From positions 29,149,925 to 29,213,924 of the forward strand of contig NC_089725.1 of NCBI RefSeq assembly GCF_035083965.1: a DNA stretch of 64,000 nt, given 5' to 3'. The stretch is from Branchiostoma lanceolatum. Its lineage: Eukaryota > Chordata > Leptocardii > Amphioxiformes > Branchiostomatidae. The notes below the pieces were generated by a model that was not told where the DNA came from, did no database searches, and was given only the letters and a program-made list of their open reading frames with translations. Both the position numbers and the translations under genes were made by a program. This document shows positions 22,401 through 36,576 of this stretch, piece after piece; positions within the stretch are counted from its first letter, which is position 1, and the number at the start of each line of letters is the position of its first letter.

Positions 22401-25400
22401 TTAGTGTGTAATGTATATTACGTTGATAGACTTACAAAGTTAGTGACTGTCACTTCCTGGAGAAAGTATACTTTTTGCACATTAGTAAGACGAAGAGACT
22501 AGTTTCCATTGTTTTTGTCCTGCAGGTATCCCAGAAGGCAGTGCCTGCCATTCCGTTCAAGGCCGTCTCCATGAACGCCAGCTCTGAGTTCAGCATACAC
22601 GTGGAGGAGGGAGCGGCTCAGCCACAACCGTGAGTAGGGAAAGGCTTTGATTAAAATCAATACTAGTAAGTCATAGAGCCAAACCTGTCTACAGGAACAG
22701 TCATTGACTTGAAGAAAATGGTCAAAGTAGAGTAAGTAGACACATGGCCACAATAGTCAGCATTCATAATGCTTGGGTCAATGGCAAAAATCAATGTGAT
22801 TGTAAGAGACCATCAAAGTTGCCGCACTGGCCAGGTGGTCCTTATGTAGAGATGGTCACTGGTACAGGTTCGAATGTATTAAGTGGGCTGCATACCAGTG
22901 CGATACTGCAAATATCTTTTTAGGTGTAGGCCCAACAAACTGCATGTCAGTGTACCTATACTGTGCCTGATATCACTTATTTTGTAACTAAAACATGCAG
23001 CATACCGGTAAAACATTTTTTTCTTTACTTTGCAGAACTCCACAGAAGCCCATAGAAATGGGAACCCAAGTACTGAGGTACGATGTGTTGTTTGTACTTA
23101 CTTGGGTATCTCTTGTGATGTAATACAATGACATTTTCATGTGTCATTTCAGCATGTACCTTGCCTTTGTCTCACTGTCATTTGTTTCTTGTCTTATTAC
23201 AGTGCAAGGAAACCTGAAAAGTCGTTGAATCCACTGAGAAACATGTACATGGTATGTCCTTTTTCTTGAGTATGGTTTTGTGACTCATGAACTGCTGCTG
23301 CTAAGGACAGTTTTACCAGACACTAAGTGGCAAATGTTTCGAACTATGTTATGGAAGAATATAACATATAGTTTTGAATATCTGGTGCATGTAGGAAAAT
23401 GCCCCAACTCTGCCATATTACTATTAGACTAGATCAATTGAAAGTTTAAGTTTTATGTTGACTAGTTTATGTATCAGTGATTTTTTACTCTAAATTGTCT
23501 CAAATGCTTACATCTTTTCCAGCCCCCCTTTGAGGATGAGCCCAACAAAATCCCCAAGTACTGCAAGAAGTTTGTGTACACGGGTCTGGAGGAGTTTCAG
23601 TTTGAAGAGCTCAGGGCGGCACGCCACGTAGAGATGGAGAAGAAGAGGAAGATGGAAGAAGAAATGAGGAGGCAGGAAGGTTTGTGGTTTCTTGATTAAG
23701 ATTTTTTTTTTTTAGATTAAGAATTTATTTGGATTAAGACTTTTTTAGAACTGCGGAACTGACTACCTTGTAAAAGCTACAATTGTAGGAAGACTATTTT
23801 GAGCTCTGACACTACTTTATCATGTCGACTGAAGTCAGGACTAAGTTAGTACAGATTTCATGCCACATTAATCTATCCTCCATCACCCAATTCAATCTCT
23901 ATCCATCCCAGTGTCTCTGATTCAAATGAAAGTCAGTTCTTTGCAGCAAACCCAGCCTCTAAGCTTCTATAGATAGGAGTACTGATTTTCCTTGGCCTCA
24001 AATTGTATACAGAGCAATGACCAGAGATGTAGGCACAACACCAACTGCTGCTGGCCCAGCAAAGGCAGGAGATACAGAAGATACAGCACCAGTACTACAT
24101 GTATATCTCTAACCCTGCTTATACACGTGCCTGTCCCCCACAGAGCAGTAAAGCGAGATGGAAGAGCAGCACCAGTATCATGTGTATAACCCTGCTCACA
24201 CATGTGCCTATCCCCATAGAGCAGCGACCAGAGATGGAGAAATAACACCAGCTGCTGCTGGCCCAGTAGAGGCAGCAGATACAGCACCAGTATTATGTGT
24301 ATACCTATAACGCTGCTCACACAGATGCATATAACCCTGCTCACACACTAGCTTGTCTCCACAGAGCAGTGCCGTGAGGTAGAGGAGCAGCACCAGCTGA
24401 TGCTGGTGCAGCAGAGGTAGCAGATACAGCAAATAGATAATGTTCATAACGCTGCTCACACACGTGCCTATAACCCTATTTACACCCATGCCTATGCCTT
24501 CACAGAACAGCGACGAGAGATGGAAGAACAACACAAGTTGCTGCTGGCCCAGCAGAGGCAGCAGCTTGCAGGGTTAGGGTTAGGATAAGAGATAGTCTCT
24601 AGTACAAGTTTGACCATCTCTACTCACACAAATGCCTACCCCCACAGAGCAACGCCGTGAGATGGAAGAACAGTACCAGCTGTTGCTGGCCCAGCAGAGG
24701 TAGCAGCTTCAGCACCAGTATCATATCTATAGCCCTGCTTACCTACTTGCCAGTATGATATCTCTAACTCTGTTCACACACATTTGATCTCCACAGAGCA
24801 GCGACTAGAGATGGAAGAGCAGCACCAGCTGCTGCTGGCGCAGCAGAGGCAGAAGCTTGCAGGGTTAGGGTTAGGGTTAGGGTTAGGGTTAGGGTTAGGG
24901 TTAGGGTTAGGGTTAGAGAGGTAATCTCTAGTACAAGTTTGACCATCTCTACTCACACACATTTGATCTCCACAGAGCAGCGACGAGAGATGGAAGAGCA
25001 GCACCAGCTGCTGCTAGCCCAGCAGAGGCAGCAGCTGCAGGAGATGCAGCAGACGTTCCAGCAGGAGCAGCTGGCCCTGCAGCAGGAGCGCAAGCAGATG
25101 ATGGAGCAGTGCAGGCAGCAGATGCTCAGGGAGAGGTGTGTATCTGTGTGCGTTGTGTGTACATGTGCATGTGTGCATTGTGTTGTGTGTGTGTATGATG
25201 TGTGTATGTGTATTTTGTGTGTGTGTGTGTGTGTGTTTGTGCATGCAGAGAGATGATGGAACAATACAGGCAGCAGATGCTCAGGGAGAGGTGTGTATCT
25301 GTGTGTGTGTGTGTGTGTTGTGTGTGTGTGTGTTTGCTCATGCAGTCAGATGATGGAGCAGTGCAGGCAGCAGATGATCAGGGAGGGGTACAAACAACTG

Positions 25401-28400
25401 CAGAAAACATAGATATATTCATTACTTTGTACAGGCCCTTGTAATGCCTAGTGACATTGGGAGCAAAGGTAGATGATACTCAGAAGATATAGAGGTACAA
25501 AAGTTATGTATATTAGTAGTATAGTTAAATTTCCTCTGCATGTTAATATATGTAGGTGTGTGTGTACGTGTGTGTGTTTGTAGACGCATGTGTATGTTTG
25601 TTTGGGTGTGTGGATTATGTCAAGTTTTGTTCTGTGTGTTTTGCTAGAGCTGAGATGGAGAGATTGCTGGTGGAGAGGATGAAGGACACCACCCTGGAGT
25701 CAGCACAGCTTCCTGGAGCTGCTCCTGATGCTGAGGCACAGGACACCATGCGGGACAGTCATGCTGCTCCAGACAGTTATGTTCCACAGGACAGTCATGC
25801 TGCTCCAGACATCATGCAAGACAGTCACACCATGCAGGACAGTCATGCTGCACAGAACAGTCACACTTTGCAGGGCAGTCATGTTGTACAGGACAGTCAC
25901 GTCATGTTGGACAGTCGTCACACCATGCAGGACAGTCACATCATGCTGGACAGTCATTCTGCACAGGAGAATGACCCTGCAGCTGGGCTAACAGAAAGGT
26001 TGGTTTGGGTGGCAAGATCGTGGCCTGGAATCCAAACCTATTATAGCTCCCGAGTCTCGTGCAGAGAGGAGACTCGGGAGCTATAATACGGTAGGTTTGG
26101 ATTCCAGACTAGCAAGATTGTTAGCTTAAACAATAGCCTGGTTTCCATGCATCTCCTTTAGAGTGTTAGCTTCCATTCGTTCTAACAGTTGCTCCTTAAA
26201 AAAAAAACGTATATGTACTTGTATTCAATGGCATCTTCCCATAAATGATACAGAAACCAAAAAGAGAATGGATTAACAGCTTTTTATGTCACACAGACTT
26301 GATTGTGTGGATACTTTGGAAGACTACGGTATTATCCAGTTTTGTAATGATACATACCTCTGTAATAGAACTTTCACAAGATATGTGCTCGTCTTAGATG
26401 TCTAAGACATATTCTCTCATTTTGCAGCCTTTAAGGCTTAATCATGTACATTCTTGACTCTTTGTGTTTCTTTCTTTCCAGCCACAGAGAACACACAGTC
26501 ACCAAACATCTGAATTTCGAGGAAAGTCTGGCTTCAGGTAAGCTAATTTTCTGTTTTCATGCTCATCTATGTACCAGAAAATGTAGGACAGCTTACAATA
26601 AGTAAAATGATTCACAAAGGTGTCTCTACAGATATTCCAATTTTCTGAACAGCACTTTGTCAGCATGGACCAAGAACTGACACTGAAAGGTAGCAAAAGG
26701 ATCAAATCATGTGTTGACAAAAATTGCACTGTTACTTAAATAGACAATGCTGCCCTGGAAGGCCACTGAGGTGACCAGTAAAATTTGATGGTCACTTCAG
26801 ACAGCATTCGTAAAGCTTCGGTCAATGGAAAAGTCATATACCGGTAAGGGACCACCAAAAATTGGTCATTTTTACAGGTTTGACATTTTTTTTTAAATTT
26901 TGTAATCTTACCATTGGGAAAATGGCTGTCACATGAAGAAATGCATCCAGTCCGTTCCTTTCAATTCCCAGGTCTCCAGCCATCTGTAGTGAGTGCCATG
27001 GCTGAAATTGAGGACTACAACACTGATGTGGAGATGGTCGAACCCACCCCAGTCAAGACTGCACCTCAGGCAGAGACAGGTTCACAATACTTTTACTCTA
27101 CCATGTACTGTAGTTCTTGTTCCTTAGGTCTCGGAAAAGAAATTTGTGTTTCCTGTCTGTCCTCTACCAGGCTCCGTGGATCGCTGGGAAAATAGTAGAA
27201 ATCGGCCAAATAGAGTGAATAGTATAATGCCAAGGGTACTCCGCTTTACAGGGAAGCTCAATAGGCGAACCATGTCCCAGCGATCCACGGAGCCTGGTAG
27301 AGGCTATTTCCTGTCATGGTCCTGAAAAAATCGGGTTCAGTAGATAGGGATTTTCTCTTAAATAGTTTTCGGCCGAATTGATGCAGTGTAAAACTGAAAT
27401 ACATCAGGCACTGGTACTTTCAATATCATATTATAATCGTACAAATATACACGGTACAAGCACAAGTATATGATAGACTTTAGTTGCTAAAGTTAACTAC
27501 ACATTCTTACATCAACTGTTCAAAGCCTCCATCTATTAATCAACATTAACAGAGCCTGTTTTGAATCTTTTCACTCAGATGTCAGATAAAAATTTATGTC
27601 CCCTGCCAGCAGTCAATAAGTCAAAGTCAACCCCAAAAGGCTAGAGTAGGCAGGGTTTGGCTAGGGTCTGTTCTATTTAACTATCGAAAACTTGCTATTA
27701 CTTCTTGTAGGTGACCTAAGATCTGGACAGTTTCTCCTTTCTTCCGCCACGCCGGCATCTACCGGGAAGATGGTGACATCCCGCGAGCAGAGCTTGGTGA
27801 AAACGCCGAACACCTCAACCTGCAGCGGCCCCACCCCTTCCACCACGCCGGGGCGTCGCCCGATCACGGACCCGTCCCCGACCATCAACACCAAGGCGGC
27901 CATGATGGAGCTGGGGGAGTTCTTCCGCGACGACATCGGCTTCGGGGCGGTGGGGGGATCAGACGGATTTGAAGACATGTTTGCAGCAGGTATGTAATGC
28001 TGAATGCCATTGTTGCAGTACAAATGCACCCAATAGAGAGAGCTAGTGTAAGCTATGGCTGCCCAGGCTGCAACTGGCAGCCGTGCTGTATACATGGGGT
28101 CCAGGCTTGGTTAAGATTAACTAGTATACCAAGTAACCACTCCACGATATACTTTAGCACGAGTAACATTGTATCAGTCCCAAGTTGTATCAGTTCCTCC
28201 AGAGCTTTTGGTTTTCAATTCAAGTGTTTGGTTTTGAGGCTTTTGAAAGTTTTTGAGTAGCAGCTACATACATGTACATATAGCATATACGTAATGCTTG
28301 ACCCATTTTTTACACACAAGTGACACTACCAACTATTTTCACCTGCCGGTGTTTTGGTGACCATCTGCCACCTTCAGGGCAATACTGACTTGTACTTCTT

Positions 28401-31400
28401 CACACTGCAGCTAGGTGTCGCTGCTGCAGTGGAAGAATGCAGTGCCAAACATGACTGAGTTTTTATCCCACCCTTCCTCACCGTTCATGACTGGAAACGG
28501 TTGTGGATGGTGAAGAACATAGGTTGTGTGCAAAGAACTTTGCTAACCAGTGACATGTGCAATTGCAACCTGATTTGTGTTGTGTTATCTCCTGCACAGG
28601 CCCAAGTGGTGGCACAGCTAGCAGTGGTCTCAGCTTCTCAGCCCCACAAGTACAGGCCAACGACTTCAAGGGCTTCACCATATTTGATGAGAGCAAGGAT
28701 ACTGGACTGGAGGGCAGGATGGATATGAAGGATAACATCGTCTTAGAAGATCAAGAAAACAAGTGGGTTTTAGGCATCTCCAGTTGAATTACTTGTTTCT
28801 GGGCCATTTGATTGGTCCATGCACTGGGTTTATAGGTTTATGTTCAATTTTTCTTTGCTGTATAGGCTGTTACCACCTATGAGATCTACAAGAATACATG
28901 TAAACTGGTGGTTTGTGAACAGTTTTCAGTTAGCAGTTCTTGCTAGAGTTGAGTGGGGCAGGTAAGATTTGTCAGGTGCAATTGATTTTGTTGTCATCTG
29001 CATGAATGCAGGTATGCAGAAAAAATACATTGAACCTTCTTTGATTATGACTCAGTAATTATGAGAAAGAGTATGGGAGTTGGACACTTTCCACTTCCAG
29101 TGGTTTAGTCCCCTTACTGTCCTGGCCTATGTAGCACTAGGGCTATAGAAAAGGAGATAGATGTGTGAAGGATTACAACTAACTTTCATAGAATAAGAGA
29201 CCTGACTGATCCTTTATGTTGTCCAGTCCACCCGGTGGGTACCAGACAGGAGCCAAGCGGCGTGGTCTAGGAGTCCTGCAGCCATCTCAGGGCATTCCTG
29301 TGGAAGAAACCAAGGAGGTACGTGTGGTTAAAGTTAAACTACTCATCACAAATTGGAGCATGTTTTGAATGTTAAATGTAACTTGATGTAAGTCATCTCA
29401 ATCAAGTTTTAGCTCACTGAAGAGCTAATCTTCCACTGGTCGTGACAGAGAAGACAGACACTGTACAATATTTACAGGTTCATTGTATCAGGGAACTAGT
29501 TTCTTTTCCACAAGCACAATGAAAAATGCACCACAGCTTACATTAATGTCCTGTCAAAAGAACTGCAACCCTTTCCAGTACATGCATATTAACAGCTGAG
29601 TGAGCAACAACAACTGAAGCTAGGTCACAAACCACTGGACTATGCATGACACACACTTGAGGGTAAACTGTTATTCACATTCCCTTCCATACCCAGGTCG
29701 ACGACCTCGACGGCATTGAGCCGTTTGCAGACGACAGCCCCGACATGACGTTTGCCTCCACTGGGAACCAGTCGAGCTTCTGCACGATGGCCCGCATGGC
29801 GTCCACGCCGTTCAACCGGACGGGCCCCGAGCTTCCCGAGCTGCCGGCCAGCAGCATCCGGCCGGTCCACAACTCCACCAGGAAGGCTCTCGGCATGCTG
29901 GAGGTGAGTAGCCCGGTATCCATCCATCACCAGCTATTTTTTCCTGCTTCTCCACAGAATAGTCTAGCAGACTAGCACCCATTGATAGAGAACTGATTGA
30001 CATTTGAATATTCATTTAAGGCTAAGATATAGGTGCAAGCTCTTCTTGGCTCTGAGTCACATAGTCACACGTAACGACATGGTAATGGGATTTGAACAGG
30101 CATTTGGAAGTTTGATCCATCGATATATATATTCATGTGTGTATATGCGTATCAAGTTTATGTTTCATTGTAAATATCAACGCCATCCAGGCTAACATTT
30201 CTATGTCTGCAAGGTTGGTATTTGAATAAAGAATTGAATTGAATTGATACTGGAAATAATGTAGGACATAAGGACCGAACAGTACTAGTCAGATGTCCGC
30301 GAGCACAAGTAGGTAGAGAAGCGATTAGAGGATCAAGCCTCATCTGAGAAACAATAAATCAAATTGATTCTAACTCTAAGACTGCCTTTCTGGTAACATG
30401 AAAAGACCCATGCATGACTATCCTAAGAATGCCATCAGTTTGCAATTGTACGACGATTATGATATTTGTATGATGAATGTGACCACGCCCTAACAAACAC
30501 ACACCTTGTTAGATCTCCACTACAGAGGATCTGGCTGAGGCAGGAGGCAGCGGCGCCGGGAGGGTGTCGGCCGAGTCTACTGAGGAGACGTTTGACATGA
30601 CAGTGGGGAACCGCCCAGCAGCTGCTCTCAGGTGGGGATCTCATATTCATAAAGACAAACTTCTAATTCAAACTCATGAGATCTACATGTGTACAACTAA
30701 GAAAATATAAGATATAGCTCTTTCATAAGCAAATGAGATCCCTTTTTGATAGTCCTTTAGATAAATTTTGCCATTGACACAAGTAAATCCTTTCTATAAT
30801 GACCACCTGAGAAAATATAACATATAGCTCTTTCATAAGCAAATGAGATCCCTTTTTGATAGTCCTTTAGGTAACTTTTGCCATTGGCACAAGCAAATCC
30901 TCTCTAAAGTGACCACCTGTCCACATGGACCAGATTTTATCGGTCCACTGGTTGGTCCTCTTTGGCAGTTTTGACTGTATTATTTGTTCCTGCTAGCCCC
31001 ATCATGGAGAACAGTTCTGAGGAGAAGAGCCAGGTGTCCACCGACCACGGCTCCACTGACTCCGCCCCCTCTCTCTCTGTAGCCATGCAGTCCACAAGTT
31101 GTACAGGTAAGGTGTCACTAGTCTCTCACTAGTCACTGTACTGTAGTCTCTCACAGGCTACTGTAGAACTACATGGACTAATGTGCAACATGGCCCCCTT
31201 CCAGGACCATATCATGTGTCGCCTGGGGTGGTTATACTCTTAGCATCATACTCTAAACTTCTGGGAGCTCCCTGGGAAAATTTGTTTTGCATAATTGCTG
31301 AACAGTGAGAAATTGAGAGCACAACACTGGGGCTTGATAGGGATTCAAGGTGCATACTGTTAGGCTTGCATCTGCCTAGGAATGTTTGGGTACAAATTGT

Positions 31401-34400
31401 TCTGTCAATGTGTAACAGTTACTGGTACATGTGTACTGTAAAACTCAACAAGTGGAAATCATCATGCAGGGTGCGAAATACCTGGTTGCACGTTGCACAG
31501 TGCAACAAGATTTCGGTTGGTGCAAGTTAATTCCAAACCCAGGTAGCGCAGTGTGCAACCTTATATTTTGAGCCAAAGATTTCAATCGGAGCCCTGGAAG
31601 CTCACAAAAACACAGTGTCACTCTCATAAAATTCGGTAAATCTTCAATTGAAATAAAGAAATCAACACTTCTTCATTTTAAACCATCCAAAACCCTTCAT
31701 AGATCGTGGAATTTGAGCTGAAAAAGACAAAAACACACTGCCCTCAGCTAAACAAGATGTTGTTAGGTCAATGGGAACACAATACTATCTAATATATATT
31801 TTGAAATGTTAGTAGTATTATACGCTACATACGAGCTTGATTTGAAGAAATCGGTGAATGTTGCTGGAGCAACCTGAAATTTGGATGTGCAACCTAGCAT
31901 TTGCCCTTGGTTGCAACATGGGCAACCTGGCTCAAAAAAGTATTTCGCACCCTGTCATGCAAAATTTGTAAGTACATGTACTTTCCCTAGCACTATATGC
32001 CTTCACTTTTGATGACTACAAATTTGCAATTCCCTCATTCATTACTACAGTAACAATACCCTCTGCACATCCAAAGGTTTACAACTGCATTTGCTTCTCT
32101 GCCTCAGAACCAACCGCAGAGAGTGAAGCAGTGGCCACGTCGGATCCCTCACCCCCGGCAGAGGACGAGGTCTTTGTCACCGACGTGAACCCGTTTGACC
32201 CGGAGGTGGTCTCCTCCCTCCTCGCCAAGGTGCGAGGTTCCCTCACCAGCCACCAGGAGTACCAGGAGGAGGACGGGCACATGCCGCAGATCAAGCCCGG
32301 CGTCGCCATCAATCTGGGTAAGCCACTAAAGCCCCTGTCACACTGTCAGGACTTTCCCACAGCTTTGCTCCTCACCACTCCCCAACCAAGGTGGGTGTTG
32401 ATCAGTGATCATGATAGATGTTGTGGGTGTTGATCAGTGATCAATACCCACCTTGATTTGGGAGTGGTGAGGAACAAAGCTGATTCACTTCCATACCGAA
32501 AACGTCCATACCGAGGAGGAACACTGACTCTGTTGTTTCTGTTTTATTTAGCCAGGGTGGCCCAACTCAGTGCACTACACTGCTTTGCAGTGGGGCCCTG
32601 GATAACACAATACAATCAGTACAAAAGCATAAGTCTAAAATACATATACACAGATACATACAAAATTTACAGAGCCATAATCCATACTCGTAGTCCATAT
32701 TCCGTTCCTGTCGTAAGGTGAGGTCAGAGGTCAGTTCATTTGTTTCAAGATCCTCTTAAACGTTACACTGTTTGGAGCATTTTTCATTGAAAGTGGTAGC
32801 CTTGTTCCATTCACCAACACCTCTGTTGGTGAATGGAACAAGCAGTTGACTCTAATTTTCCTAATGGGTTGGATACCAGGCTGGATTTCAGCACTTCCCA
32901 GTTTAATCCAGATTTCTCCCCCCAGGTACTGAGCTGTATCACATTGACAAGCTGGTCGGGTCTGGGGCATTTGCCAAGATCTACCAGGCTTCCATGTTGG
33001 ATGCTGACGACTTAACCGATCTGGAAGGAGAAAGAAAAGTGACTCTCAAGGTCTGTGGTATCATTATATAATGTGCAGTCACTGCAGTGCGTTGCACACT
33101 TTTCTGTGGATTTGCAAATAAGTTGAACTTAAACTTACACATGAAAAGTCTTGAATGGTTTGCATTGTTCTTTTACCAGTGCTCTGAGTCTGACAGGATT
33201 TCTATCCCATCTGTTGTCACCTCAAATTTGGACGCTTGGAAGGATATTTGATTGTGATTGCGCCAACAATAACACTGTATTCTTTTTATCTCCATAAAAA
33301 ATGGAGATATGAAAAAACGGAGATATAAAAAAACGGAGATATAGAAAAATGGAGATATAGTTTTGGGTGTGTCTGTGTGTTTGTGTGTCTGTCTGTGTGT
33401 TAACTTGCGTTTCCGGATATTGTAGTCAGCATAACTCAAGAACCCTTTGGATGGATTACAATGATATTTGATATGTGGGTAGGTCTTGGGAAGACAAAGG
33501 TCAAGGTCGATTCTTTAGAACTGTTCTACAACATATGATTTAAATTGGTGCAGTGGTACTCAAAATGAAGGTTCCTTGTGTTATTTCTGTGCAGGTGCAA
33601 CAGCCGGGGTGTCCGTGGGAGTTCTACATCAACAGCCAGGTGCACGAAAGGGTCAGCAGGCTACAGGATCCAATGGACATTGTGAGTAAACCCCATACAT
33701 AGCCTCTCATAAGATACTATTGTCATATTGCAATGTCATTCAAAAGCTGTATTTTGACATAGTCATGCCTCGGAGTTGTTTGATATGTTGTATGTTTTGC
33801 AAATGATAGTTGTTGTTACTTCACCCCAAGTCACACAATGTTTTTTTGGCTTGTTTTGTGTAGTGTGTGTTCCTGTGTGTGTGTGTGTGCACTAGTGCAG
33901 GTGTATCATTACTAGTACATGTATACAAATGCCAGCATTGCCATCTTTGATGCTGCTATTTTTGTCTGTGAGACTGGAACGGTCACGAAGCAGTATGGGT
34001 AAGGAGGTTAAGTCTGCCATGTCCTTGTTCCAGCAATCTTCTTATAACTAACTTGTAAATGAAGATGTCTATCTTGTACCTGTTTCTCCTCCCAGAAGCC
34101 ATCGTTGATGAGTATCGATGCGATGCACGTCTTCAGCGACGGCAGCGTGTTGGTCAACGAGCAGCACAGCTGTGGATCATTACTGGTACAGCTCATGCTT
34201 TATTTATGCTCTACTGTAAATCTTGAAATGTTTGCAGTTGTTTTATTTTTGCTGTCACCTTTTCCCACAAGATTATGACGCTGCAAATGTGTGTTTTGTT
34301 TTACTGCACAATCATGCTGTTTCAACCATGTATTGTTTCAACCACAAACTTAAATCACAGCAGAAATATTCTTTCCCCCAACATGAAATAAGTCCCCACA

Positions 34401-36528
34401 AAAGTTTAATGAATTTACAGTATCAATGCATGGCACAGAATTACCTGTACTGAACAAACTCTGCTGATAAAGTAGTTTTTAGGAAGTATGGATCAAACTT
34501 GACAATGATTTTGATTCTTTATTTAGCATCACATAGGTGGCATTGTTTAGTATAGTTCTACAAAAATGTCACACCTTTTTATATATACCTATTGCATGGA
34601 CCATGGTGCAGGTAGTATTTCTTTACCTTTACCTTTACCTAGTCCCATCCTCATGCCTGAGGGTCGGGGACCATGGTAGCCTCCAGTATCAGCCTCCTCC
34701 ACTTTCTCCTGTCTCTGGCTCTGTGGGTGCACTCCGCTAGTGAGAGTCCTGTCTATTCACGGATGTCGTCCCCCCACCTCCTTCTTGGTCTCCCACGGCT
34801 CCTCCTACCATTGATCGTTCCTTGCAGTATGTGGGTGGTGATGTTGCCCGCTCTTGTGACATGCCCAAAGTATTGAAGTTTCCGCCTTTTTATGATGTTA
34901 AGCAGTGTTCTTCCCACTCCCAGCTCTTCTAACACAGAGTCGTTTGTGCGGTGTTCAGTCCAGCTGATACGCAGTATCTTCCTGTAGCATTTCATCTCCA
35001 GGGCTTGTATCTTGCGGATGTCTCTGGCATGTAACGTCCATGCCTCACAGCCGTAGGTTACCACAGGCCAGACAAGAGTCCTCAGCACTTTCAGTTTAGT
35101 GGCTGTCTTGAGGGCCCTGTCTTTCCAGATTACATCTAGGCTTCGGAGGGCTGAACGGGCTGCTCCTAGGCGTATGTTGATCTCATGGCTACAGCTGGCT
35201 GTTTGTTCCAATGTGGAACCCAAGTACTTGAATCTTGGGACCTGTTGAAGCTGTTCTCCCCGGCAAGTGGCTGTTACTTGAGTAGGTTCCTTGGCTACGG
35301 CCATCACTTTGGTCTTCTTGGTGCTAATTTCCAGTTGGTACTCACTGGAGGTGCTGTCTGTGGAGTCCAGCAGTTCCTGGAGTCCTTCCAGTGAGGTAGC
35401 TATCAACGCTATGTCATCGGCGAAGCGGAGGTTGTTGATGTTCCTGCCACTTACGTTGACTCCAATCGTGGGCTGCTCCTCCACAGACTCCCTCATTACC
35501 GCCTCTGAGTAGAAGTTGAAACACATCGGCGACAGCAAGCAGCCTTGTCTTACCCCCTTCCTGACCTCGAACCACTCTGTAAGGTCCTCTTCTACTCTCA
35601 CTGCTGCTTGCTGATCCCTGTACAGGTTGCGTAACAACTGAACCAAGTGCCTTGAGACTCCCATAGTTTCCATCACCTTCCATAGTGTCTGATGTCTAAC
35701 TGAGTCGAAGGCTTTCTTATAGTCGATAAAAGCCATGAAGAGCTGCACATTGTTTTCCCTTGCCTTTTCCATCAGTACCCTTAGGTTGAAGATCTGGTCC
35801 CTTGTCCCCACTCTCTTCCTAAAACCCATCTGCTCCTCTGCAAACTCCTGCTCTGCCACTCGCTCCATACGCCGTAGGAGGATTCGGAGAAGGACCTTGC
35901 TGACATGGGATATCAGGGCTATAGTGCGGTGCTCCAAACAGTCAATGGTACCGGGTACCTTGGGGATGGTGATGAAGACAGACTTTACCCAGTCGGATGG
36001 CCATTGTCCAGTGCTGACGATCTTGTTGCAGAGTTTACACAATTGTAGTATTTCTAGCCCTGCATTATTTATACAGAATACATAAATAAACAGGTCTCTT
36101 CTCCTGCTGTGTCCAGGACATCATCAACTTGTACAGAACTGCCGGGAAGAAGATGAGTGAGGTGATGGTGGTTTTCTACACTCTGGAGATCCTGTACATT
36201 GTGGAGCAGCTTCACCGCTGTCACATCATCCACGCGGACCTGAAGCCTGACAACTTCCTCATCAGGTATGAACGCGCACATGCACACACTAATGTACACA
36301 CACACACACACAGATACACACACGCACGGCAGTGGCAACGCTGTCACATCATCCACGCAGACACGGAAACCGATAATTTATACAGTACTTGTAAACACAC
36401 ATCCACACACACACACATACATTCACATGGAGAAGCTCCACTGCTGTCACATTCAAACTGATCTGAAACCTGACAACTTCCTCATCAGGTATGCATATGC
36501 ATATGCATGCACATACACGTACACAACT

Positions 36529-36576
<48 letters not shown>

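Noticed and set aside
24862-24915. TTAGGG tract as a chromosome end or fusion point
   Set aside because: Only eight to nine units, with the same unit found in shorter form in a neighbouring array copy and normal gene sequence on both sides.
24796-24921. Exon copy encoding a Leu-Gly repeat from TTAGGG
   Set aside because: The frame is open, but the only donor (AG|GTAATC) is in the wrong phase to join exon 11, so inclusion would break the protein.
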